From: Ecdyonurus torrentis
Taxonomy: Eukaryota > Arthropoda > Insecta > Ephemeroptera > Heptageniidae
Direction: 5' to 3'
Length of the DNA: 64,000 nucleotides
Assembly (NCBI GenBank): GCA_949318235.1
Contig: OX439133.1
Location: 25,430,697 to 25,494,696 of the forward strand
Below the pieces are notes generated by a model, which ran no database searches, was not told where the DNA came from, and saw only the letters and a list, made by a program, of their open reading frames with translations. A program made the position numbers and the translations under genes. The stretch's first letter is position 1. Every line of letters begins with the position of its first letter. This document shows positions 40,310 through 64,000 of this stretch, piece by piece.

Positions 40310-41575
40310 TTATGAGAAACAATTTTTAAAGAAACAGTAAAAATAATAATAATAAAAATTTAATCAGCGATGAAAAATCCATATAACATTTTCAATATGG
40401 ACCACTTTCAATGAATTTTTTTAATTGTTGCAACGGTAAACGGAAACGATTTTTCCATAAGAAATACTTTAAAACTGTTAAAATATTTAATTCAAATAGT
40501 TTTTTTTTTTTTCATTGCAAAGTGGTCCATTTTAGCTTAAAATGTGTAAAATGACTCTCTCATTTAAAGATTTCAGGCTTTGATTCAGAAATTTGCCTGA
40601 AAAAGTTAAAAACATAGTCCTGATGCGAATTAAAATAGAATAGGAAATTAAGGGAACTCTTATCCTTTACCATGATATCACCGATAAATTTAATGGAGTC
40701 AAAGCTTTTTGTATACTACAGTATATTAATAAAAATCCTAAGTTCTACTAATTTCCAATTACATTAATAACACACCATAAATGTGTAATACATTCTATTA
40801 TTTGACGTCAGTTTATATACTTTATGTACTGAAATAAAATCTAAATGTTGCAATACATTATAGGCTTATGGAAAAATCATAAATATGTCAACATTGCCAT
40901 ATAGATTACACAGGCCAAGCACAATTACCAAACTAAGAATAGAAGTTATTACAAACGAATCCCATTGATGTGCAAGTTTTTCATTTCCTTCGAGTGCAAT
41001 ATTATAATGTTATATAATGATCATAAATTCTTATATATTATATATATATAGAGAGAGATATCGTGAGAATTAAAGAAAATTGTACTAGTAATGATGTGTC
41101 ATATAACAAAAATGATAAGCTTATTAGTCAGGATTAATTATACTTCAGAGTATAACATATTGTTCAAAGTAAACTCACTTTTTTTTTTTTTTTTTTTTTT
41201 TTAATGATAAGAAGATTATCGTCGCATACATCGGTACTATAACTCTCATGATTTCAAACCCATGTATGATTCATTAAATTACGTAATTTATGTGAATTAT
41301 ATAAATATCTTAGAAACCTTTAACAGAAAAGTGCAAACTCTAGTTCTTTTTTTAAATGTTATTTTTCTCCTTTAGAATTTTTTAAATGAAACAGGATTTG
41401 ATTTCAAATTTTAGGATATTTTTATTTATATTAGTCACAGTACACAGTTAAATAGTTTTGACAATATTATAAATAATAATAATATTAAAAAAAAAAAAAA
41501 AAAAAAAAAAACGAGAGAGAAAAAAATGAAACATTATTATCATTAAAAGTTATCTCTAAAAAAGGATATACATTA
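40310..41575. other. AT-rich intergenic DNA
   Basis: TGACGTCA at 40803-40810 outside any family I recognise. Poly-T at 41180-41202, poly-A at 41487-41511. No gene seen. Confidence 0.5.
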
Positions 41576-41578
41576 ATT

Positions 41579-42184
41579 TAGTTACGAATGCTAAATTGTT
41601 TAAGATAATCACTTTTAAGTTATTACGAGTAGCTAAAAAATAATGCATTTTAGCAAAAGTTATTAAAAATAGCTAATTTAAGTTGTTTTGAGTTTTTTAA
41701 GCTATTTTAAAAAAAGTTAAAATATCTATTGTTAATAATAATAATTTGCTAAAATACATTATTTTAGCTAATCATAATAACTTAAAAGTATATCTTAAAG
41801 AAATAGACCAGAGATAAGCATTATATACAAGCTTATTTATTTATTTATATCACAAAAAACTTGATGGGATTTACATAAATAACATTAGTTTGTCTCAAAA
41901 CCCAACAGTAGCCCAATAGCAAAAATGATCAGAAAATTCGATTTATGCAACCCACACTACATTTTCATACTAATTTTTGCATGTTTCTGACGTCATAAAC
42001 ATGAATTTTCATGCAAATTGCATACTTTACAGTTTTTTCACGTTTTCTCATGGGGCTACATTAACATGCTGGTAAAAACTGTCATCAGTTATGAAAATCC
42101 CAATTCGTGTTTATTCATTAAAAAGCACAATACATGTTGTTTTATGTGGTCTATGGCTTTAAATAAGTTAGTATTCGTAACTAT
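41579..42184. repeat. Palindromic element V, split by A7
   Basis: Left arm TAGTTACGAATGCTAAATTG, then CACTTTTAAGTTATTA, pairs with TAATAACTTAAAAGT at 41777 and, beyond A7, GTTAGTATTCGTAACTA (42168-42184). Removing A7 and one TTAA restores continuous pairing. Confidence 0.85.
41795..42162 (-). mobile_element. MITE family A, copy A7 (nested in V)
   Basis: TTAA at 41795-41798 and 42159-42162, AGAAATAGACCAGAGATAAG start, GTGGTCTATGGCTTTAA end, TGACGTCA at 41988-41995. Confidence 0.92.
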
Positions 42185-42588
42185 AAAGTGATGCATAGTT
42201 GTTTTAAAAAGCTTATAAATACTTAAATGAAGTTACCTGTATATTTCTTATCACCTGGGTCGACCTCTCGTTCGTTTCCTCCTCCAATATAATTGACTCT
42301 CAGATTTTTTGTTGACAGCTGACATTAACTTGACTGCATGATTTCAAAATCTCTCTCTTATAGCAAAAGAATATATTTATTTATTTTAGTTCATATTATG
42401 TCTGTCTGTTACTGTCTGGGGACTTTTAAGTACATATGTACTCCATGCCAATTTAAATATTAATTTTACCAAAATTTAAAATTTTATGTTTTATCGAAAA
42501 GTTCAAATTTTTTTTTACCTCAATAATTCTCAGAGACATAAAATGTGTTATCTTTAAAATTATAATACTAAGAATTATATTATATTAA

Positions 42589-42886
42589 TATAGTAACTGG
42601 ATGACGTCATATTTAATGCGCTTGGAGGCCATACTGGAGTAGTGAATAACATCTTCCAGCATAGGACAAACTTCGTTTAAGCAAATTTTCCTTGGGAATT
42701 CGGTTAATTTATTGTTATTTTTCTCACATACTTGAGATACTAATTCAACATATTTGCAGCATCAATGCTCTCAAAAATATTACATAGTATTTTTAAACTG
42801 GCAAAATGAGTTATTTTCCTATGCCACCCATGTTATTGAGTTATCCAACAAGGCGTCGACTTTAACATGAATGCATACACCCTATA
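42589..42886 (+). mobile_element. MITE family B, copy B10
   Basis: TATAGTAACTGGATGACGTC start, GGAGGCCATACTGGAGTAGT, AGGCGTCGACTTTAACATGA, ATGCATACACCCTATA end. Confidence 0.92.
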
Positions 42887-42924
42887 TTACATTTTTTTTT
42901 TAAATCAGTAATTCTTTTGTTGAA

Positions 42925-43104
42925 ATATTATTATTTTTCTCACATACTTGAGGTAATAATTCAACCTATTAACTGCATCCATGATCTCAAAAATATTTCT
43001 ATAAGTATTTTTAAACTATTAAAATGAGTCATTTTCCTATGTGGTCCATGTTATTGAAAGTTCTAACATGGCGTCGACTTTAACATGAATGCATACACCC
43101 TATA
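42925..43104 (+). mobile_element. MITE family B, copy B11, 5'-truncated
   Basis: Begins TTATTATTTTTCTCACATAC and ends GAATGCATACACCCTATA, 40 bases after B10 and in the same orientation. Confidence 0.88.
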
Positions 43105-43475
43105 TGTTATATTATGATTTATGAATAATAAGTATTTTAATTAAGTCTGTAGCTGTACCATACTACCCAGTAAGATGGATAGAAAATATGCTCTTGTAAA
43201 ATATTTCATACAAACCCAATAAACATTTCCTTAATTTAATTCCATAGTTAATATATTTAACTGTGCTATAAGCATCAATATTATTAATTTAGATTATACA
43301 TAAAGTATTATCAATCATAAAATAAACATATTGTCTGTTATATAATTATATAAGAATTATGCAAATTTGCAAAATAAAAAAAGTTACCTAACAACTTACT
43401 TTACATTTACGTCTAAGCTTTTTCTTCCATTATCATATTTTCTATAATGTATAGTTCATTATTTTGTTATCAGTT

Positions 43476-43707
43476 GGGACCGGATTTTCAGTTGCAAATG
43501 TCTGCTTGCGCCTGCAAGTTTGGTTGCTCCTCGTACCACACAACAATTTACTAAATATTTATAAATTTTTGTTCATTCCAGGTATTTTGAGTTAAATTAC
43601 AGGTAGATAGGAAATATTTTACAAATTGATAATAAGTTGTGCAGCAGGAAAAGTAACTGCTGTTTTTGCAGGCGCAAGCAGACATTTGCAACTGAAAATC
43701 CGGTCCC
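43476..43707. mobile_element. Hairpin element with 45-base arms
   Basis: GGGACCGGATTTTCAGTTGC mirrors GCAACTGAAAATCCGGTCCC, continuing through AAATGTCTGCTTGCGCCTGC. One copy seen. Confidence 0.88.
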
Positions 43708-44352
43708 TTATTACACTTTTCTACTTGAGAGTCTTTTGTCTATGTAGCACTAAAATATAAAGAAATATTTATAATATTAATTTAAAAAAAAATTGTAAAA
43801 GTAAAAATAACAACTATAGGAACATTAATAAAGTTAATATATTTGATTGCATACAGAACTTAATTTATGAGTTTTTCAAATTTTCTAAACAATTGTATAT
43901 ATTTACTATTTTCAGTATTTTCTGACACATTATTTTGACAAGTTTAGTGATATTTTACACATCTTAATGACTCATATATTTATGATATAACTATCGTCAT
44001 GTTTTGTCGTTATGACGTTATGTATTGGCTAGCAATTTTTATCATCTCTCGTTTTAACTAAAAAAAAAAAAAAAAAAAAAAAAACTTCCAGGGCTCTAAA
44101 ACAATTTTTACAATTAAATTCTAAATGAATGAAAAATTGAGTTGTTTCAATGAGATTTAATAACATTTTGTCTTGAGTTATTACCTATTACTTGGTGGGG
44201 GAACAAAACTTGCAAAGTACTCAAGCTTTTTTTTTTTTTTACGATTATTATTACTACGTAATGAAATTTCTTTATTTATTTTATTATTTAGCCCATATCC
44301 AATATTTACATAATGTGACAAGTACAAGTCATAATGTACATATAACATTAAA

Positions 44353-44437
44353 GCTTGTTCTGTAAGGTATAGTGAATTTCATTTACAGTGATTGGCTGAC
44401 CAACAAAATAAGACACATTCTTTGGTTGATCTTACCT
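44353..44437 (-). repeat. Repeat M fragment
   Basis: GCTTGTTCTGTAAGGTATAG and GATTGGCTGACCAACAAAAT match 62617-62712 in reverse complement. Confidence 0.75.
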
Positions 44438-44711
44438 AAATACCTAAATATCAACGTTGATTTGGCCGGAGTCATTTATTTCTAATTTATTTTCCATTCA
44501 CTAAATAGCAGATGTGGGTTTATGACGTCACAACTCGCTTGTTTACGTACGCGTGGACTAGTGAGCTGTGACGTCACAAGCCCGCAACAGTGATTTTTTG
44601 AATGGAAAATAAATTAGAAATCAATGACTCCGGCCAAAATAACGTTGATATTTAGGTATATATATTAGGATATTAGATAAGTTTTTTGTTTAAGGTGTTC
44701 TTCGTCTTTAA
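44438..44711. mobile_element. Palindromic MITE L, copy L1
   Basis: Inner arms TATCAACGTTGATTTGGCCG and GGCCAAAATAACGTTGATA; right end GTTCTTCGTCTTTAA at a TTAA. Two TGACGTCA sites (44523-44530 and 44569-44576). The left end is missing next to M. Confidence 0.85.
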
Positions 44712-44713
44712 TA

Positions 44714-44714
<1 letters not shown>

Positions 44715-44798
<84 letters not shown>
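44715..44798. repeat. (CT)n microsatellite
   Basis: About 42 units, directly abutting the right end of L1. Confidence 0.95.
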
Positions 44799-44799
<1 letters not shown>

Positions 44800-44801
<2 letters not shown>

Positions 44802-45263
44802 TTCTCTCTTTTTTACGCGTATAACAAAAAACTTAAAGGTCATTTCATTTATAGGACATTTATGAATTTTAAGGTATTTTTTTGTATAGAGATTTTTTGT
44901 GTGTGCATTTTATGACGTATATTGTTTTCAATGAATACTTGAGGGAAAGAAGAAAAAACAAATGAAGTTCAAATACTAAGAAATTTAAAAAAACAAATAC
45001 GATGAGTATTGGGTGCGACATCGAACAAAAATAAATATGCCATAGATCATGTTCTGTATAATTTGTTGAATACATTGCACCATAATCCATGCATAACAAC
45101 TATTTGTTAAAAAGCATAATGATGTACACTATAATTTTTTATGTTTTTCTGATTTAGCATGGTTTAGGCTATAATGACATAAATGCATAAGACATGAATT
45201 CTTTAAATTATTATTTCCATGAATAAAAATTATTTATAGTAGTAGTATTAGTATAGTTTTCTC

Positions 45264-45299
<36 letters not shown>

Positions 45300-45595
45300 C
45301 CATTTTAGCGTAATGCTAAATTTAAGTCGATCCCGCGTAGTTTTCTATCGTGTTTCTATGGTTGGTGCTTTTTCACCACCAAAAAGTAGCATTTATATCT
45401 TAACACCATATAACAACGTAACACTCGCAATAATAATAATTATAACGGCTTTTTATTGGGCGAAATAAGGCTCAGTTCATCCATGGCCCAGTTTAACCCA
45501 ACTGTTTAACAATACGCGAAGCATTTTTTTTCTTTCTAATATAAAGTATATAAAGTTATATGAAATGTATGATTATGTTTTCATTTTTTAATTGA
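44800..45595. other. AT-rich intergenic DNA
   Basis: Poly-A at 45266-45290. No gene seen. Confidence 0.5.
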
Positions 45596-45599
45596 ATCA

Positions 45600-45897
45600 T
45601 ATAGACCCCTTTTACATCCTTGCGCTTTGTCGCCATGCTTGTGGTGCCTAATGTATTGTCCAGCATAGGGGAAATGCCATTATTTCTATAATTTTTCACT
45701 TAAAAAGAGTTTATTTCAACTGAACTATTTTTTCTCATATTCTTCGAGCTTATTAAGAGCTAGTAATAAGGCTTGATTTAGTTTTGAAGCTTCTTTTGCT
45801 ATATACAAATATAAAAAAATATGTTTTTCCTATGCTGGCCTATGTGTTTCTGACCAACAAAATATCGGCTCTTTAATATGAGTGCAACCGGTCTATT
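45600..45897 (+). mobile_element. MITE family F, copy F2
   Basis: TATAGACCCC start, TTGCGCTTTGTCGCCATG shared with F1, GAGTGCAACCGGTCTAT end. Confidence 0.85.
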
Positions 45898-46009
45898 ACA
45901 CAAAACAAGATGAGAAGTTACTTCAATCGGATGTACCCTCTTTTTTTGGATTCTAATCAAATAATAGGAACAGATTTTAACACATATTAACTTCATATTA
46001 TTTAATTAA

Positions 46010-46352
46010 TTAAATCCATAGACCACATAAAACATCATGTACTTTTTAATGAATAAACACGACATGGTATCTTCAAAACTGATGACAATTTTTACTAGAA
46101 TGTTAATGTAGCCCCACGAGAGAGCGTGAAAAAACTGTAAAGTATGCAATTTACGTGAAAATTCATGTTTATGACGTCAGAAACATGCAAAAATTAGTAT
46201 GAAAATGTTGTGCGTGTTGCATAAATCGAAATTTCTGATCACAGCTACTGGGCTACTGTTGGGTTTTGAGACAAACTAAAGTTATTTATGTAAATCCCAT
46301 CAAGTGTTTTGTAATATAAATTCATATGTTTTTCTCTGGTCTATTCCTTTAA
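46010..46352 (+). mobile_element. MITE family A, copy A8
   Basis: TTAAATCCATAGACCACATA start, TGACGTCA at 46172-46179, TCTCTGGTCTATTCCTTTAA end. Confidence 0.92.
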
Positions 46353-46840
46353 TCTATAATTTATTAGATTGATATCAATATTACATTGATCACCTGTAAA
46401 ATTTTGGTGTATATCTATAGAGAAATTTGTTTGAGAAAAATTTGTTGTAAAAATTTATGATCTTGCTTTTGGCCATCAGGGTATATTTAAAAATAATTTC
46501 TAATTAATTTTTTTTTCTTTTTTCGCATCAATTTTTTATTGATATTTGTTATAGCCTTCAATTTCAAGTTACTATGGAATAAGAGGAATAATCATAAATA
46601 CATATATCGTATATAAATATGATGCAGTATAAAGAAATGAAAATGTCGGGTCACCTGTAAAAATTTGCATAGCAAATTTAAGGCGTTATTTTTAAATTTC
46701 TAAATTATGCAATCATTTACTTTCAGATAGTTTTTTTTTATATAGAAGGGATATAAGGTCATAGGTCAGGAGTTGATCACATGTCAATTTTTATACGTAT
46801 TGAATTTAAATTTGAGTAGGTGGAATTATTTTGACCATTG

Positions 46841-46844
<4 letters not shown>

Positions 46845-46901
<57 letters not shown>
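46845..46901. repeat. (GA)n microsatellite
   Basis: About 28 units in otherwise plain AT-rich DNA (46353-48490), in which I see no gene or family copy. Small TTTAC tandem run at 47098-47118. Confidence 0.93.
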
Positions 46902-46904
<3 letters not shown>

Positions 46905-48491
46905 TTTTTATCAAATATTTAAATAGTATATAGACGATAGCTTTCATTTTATTTAAGGGAGGGGAAAAATATGACGAAATACCGTTAGGTATTAATGCAA
47001 AAAATAAATGTTCTGAAACAGCTCTATTTTTCGCCTTGTTTTTAGATTTTTCGTAGCATTGCATTTTTTTTTATTATAATTTTTTTATTTTCATTTTTTA
47101 CTTTACTTTACTTTACTTTTGAAAAGAAGTGGTAATAAATCCGCTTCCTATTAACTTTAATACTTAATAATGATTTCATATATTATAAGTAGGATATGAA
47201 ATTTATTATTATTTTTAAAATTAAGTTCAAAGTACTCATTTTTTTTTTTTTTTTAATCTGGCAAACCAATTTCATATGCATAAAAAATTAAATTTTATCT
47301 GAATATGCAATACTTTTTTTTAAGATCTTCTTATCTAGTTTTTATTATTATTATTAGATTCACTTATATATGTATTTTCTTAAAACATGAGGCAATGAAC
47401 TTGATTAAACTTCTTTTTAAGAAACAATCAAAACGTATCATTTTTTCTTTTAACTAATTCATTAGTCATAAAATAAAAATTGCATGAATATTAACAAATA
47501 AAATTATATTTCTCAACATATAACTAATATGTTGTACCGTACAGTATAATATAATATTCATAATTTCTCTTATACATTAGAAGTTATGTGATTATTATGC
47601 GCTATAAATGAATATATCAGTGATTTAAAATCTATTTAATACCAATATATTACACACTATTGTTTTTTGTCTCTTCTGTAAACATAAAATTGCAAGTTAA
47701 AATGAAAAATTATGATAATGTATATTAAAAAATATAATACGTATAATTATATTATTTTATAATTTAAGTTTTTTTTTTTTTTTTTGCTCTAAATGTAATT
47801 TTTATATATTTTTATTTATTTTAATTTTTAATATTATTTATTTTATTGTCATTATGTCATTATCATTGTATAGAGTTGAAAACTTCTCATCATCAAATAG
47901 TGTTTGTGTACAGACCCAATAATTTACGAAAATTATTAACAAAGTATGGCATTGCGAACAGATAGAACATAATAGCAGATTTTATAACCTATATAATTTA
48001 CTCTTTCTCAATAAAACAAAATAAAACAGCAAATAACATATTTATGTAAAGATTTAAAAAATTAAAATAAATAAAGATTTCTTTATTACACTATAACCTA
48101 TAATTGTATATTTTCATATACGAGTATAATGGAGTTTATCGGTTTAAAATAAAAATAAAAATGGTGCACTTTTAATTACTATAGTAATTTCCGTATTACA
48201 ATTTATTGTAATCAAACTCTGTCAATTTTTACGAAAAATGGCTTCATACGAAAATTAAACCTTATATTATATCAAAACAAAATTAAAGATTTTTGCGCCC
48301 CTTTTTATCAAACAATTATCCTTAGATAAACACAATTGTTTCACAAATGGTCAATTTAACATTGAAAATAGTACTCGCGTTAATTTAATTGATTAAAATA
48401 AAAGAGAGAAGGGTAAAATTCCGGTCGAAATAACTCAGAATAACCTCTAATCATTTTGCTTTGACAATGGTTTCAAACCTTATTGAAAAAG

Positions 48492-48861
<370 letters not shown>

Positions 48862-49046
48862 TGAAAAAAAAAGCAAACTCTTAATTCCTACCTGAACATT
48901 TCATATTCACAGGCCTATAAAACCACAATGAGGGTCTTGTGTTTATATATATATTAATATTTGAATTGATGAATAAATTTTCTTATATTATTTCTTTATG
49001 TTTTCTAGTTCGAGTTAATATCACATCACGTTCAGTAGTCTTCAAG

Positions 49047-63027
<13,981 letters not shown>

Positions 63028-63201
63028 AAAAAAAATTTCACCCTTGAATATTTTACATTTTTAATTGAACAAGGATATAAAAAAGTAAAATTTTCTTTAA
63101 AACAAAAAATTATAATTATATCAGAATAACGTTTTTTTTTCTTTTTTCTTATTCGTTTTTTTTTTAGATATTTGAATTTATTATTAATTACTATACAAAC
63201 G

Positions 63202-63604
63202 TATAGGGTGTATACGCATGACGTCATACTGAATGCATTTCGACGCCATACTGGAGCAATGAATAACATTGATCAGCACAGGACATTTTTTTCTATTTTC
63301 TTTGAAAAATTAGTACGTATTATTATTATTATTTAAATTTATATCTCCACACTCGATGATGTGGGGGGCTTTTGCGTGCACTGGGCTCATACTGAAGCCA
63401 AAATGCACTATATTAAACCATTAATATTATTGTTTTTCTCACAAACTTAAAAACCCAATTCAACCTCTAAACAGAACATCAATGCTCTCAAAAATATTGA
63501 TAAGTATTTTTGAACTGGCAAAATGTGTCATTTTCCCATAGCGGTCCATGTTATTTAGTGCTCACATATGGCGTCAACTGTTATATGAATGCAACCACCC
63601 TATA
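63202..63604 (+). mobile_element. MITE family B, copy B16 (just 3' of nvd)
   Basis: Has both ends: TATAGGGTGTATACGCATGA and TGCAACCACCCTATA. It is longer than other B copies because about 95 unrelated bases (63320-63415, including GTGGGGGGCTTTTGCGTGC) sit in the middle. Only 175 bases after the stop codon. Confidence 0.88.
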
Positions 63605-63638
63605 GGAATGAATTACATGTTATCTTTTAAACACTGAT

Positions 63639-63644
63639 AATAAA
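63639..63644 (+). terminator. nvd: Candidate poly(A) signal for nvd
   Basis: AATAAA about 610 bases after the stop codon. It lies beyond MITE B16, so using it would put B16 inside the 3' UTR. No AATAAA is visible between the stop and B16; ATATAAA near 63073 is a weak closer alternative. In such AT-rich DNA the hexamer is common by chance. Confidence 0.25.
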
Positions 63645-64000
63645 ACGTAAAAAAAAAAAAAAGAAAGAAAAAAATACAGTACAATATAAAAATGTCAAAT
63701 CATAAATTTTTAATGTAAGTAAACTCTATAATTAATTAATGCTAATTCTGACATTTTTATGAATTAAAAAATATAACTTCTACTTCTTTGCAATTTTCCT
63801 ACAGAAGTTATTTATTTTTATTGCTGTTAATACACGCGTATAATATAAGATAGTGATTATTGTTTTAAATATATTTTTCTTCCTTGCATTTTTTTTTCTT
63901 TTTGTAAAGAAATATATTAGGGATTAACTTAAAAATACTGTAGAACCCGCATCTAAATACCTGATGTTAATAGTTTTAATTAGGCTTATTGGCAAAGCAT

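Noticed and set aside
48939..49046. Upstream ATG 48939 as the nvd start
   Set aside because: Possible, but a strong acceptor at 49007-49008 interrupts it, and the added residues are low-complexity hydrophobic; kept as an alternative only.

Overview
The window is animal nuclear DNA: strongly AT-rich, full of homopolymer and short tandem repeats, with long introns bounded by GT...AG and only short coding exons. It contains one gene I can support. It is a complete, plus-strand Rieske oxygenase of the Neverland / DAF-36 family (cholesterol 7,8-desaturase), built from seven coding exons between 49047 and 63027 and encoding 444 residues. All six introns have GT-AG ends, the reading frame is continuous across every junction, and both iron sites are intact. 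The family makes 7-dehydrocholesterol, the entry step to ecdysteroids in arthropods and to dafachronic acids in nematodes. The host is therefore an invertebrate, perhaps an arthropod, but the sequence does not settle the clade.

Positions 1-49000 hold no convincing gene. They hold a dense, layered population of short non-autonomous DNA transposons (MITEs and fold-back elements), one tRNA-derived SINE on the minus strand (about 7937-8216), long microsatellites including (GACA)~102 at 18443-18852, a mirrored 33-bp minisatellite at 25720-25960, and a 3-kb palindrome at 36646-39633 with arms of about 1.06 kb. I labelled the recurrent families A to V here; the letters have no outside meaning. A (about 340 bp, ten copies) and B (about 300 bp, sixteen whole or partial copies) dominate. 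Both also lie in the introns and 3' flank of the gene.

Two patterns cut across the families. First, at least six families (A, C, K, L, N, Q) start TTAA and end TTAA. In two cases the empty target site can be read from the sequence itself (A7 inside palindrome V, C1 inside a B copy), and each shows insertion at one TTAA that was duplicated. This is piggyBac-like target choice, although no transposase is present. Second, the 8-bp palindrome TGACGTCA (a CREB/ATF-type site) occurs more than 20 times, nearly always inside these repeats and at the same place in each family, in families that otherwise look unrelated.

The gene itself is embedded in this repeat landscape. Intron 1 holds B12, B13, A9, C3 and A10; intron 2 holds E3; intron 3 holds a 406-bp (TCTA)n array that starts directly at the splice donor, plus D1 and B14; intron 4 holds N1, L2, hairpin I2 and B15; intron 5 holds D2 and E4; intron 6 holds N2 and M; B16 lies just after the stop codon. 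The promoter and any 5' non-coding exons were not identified.
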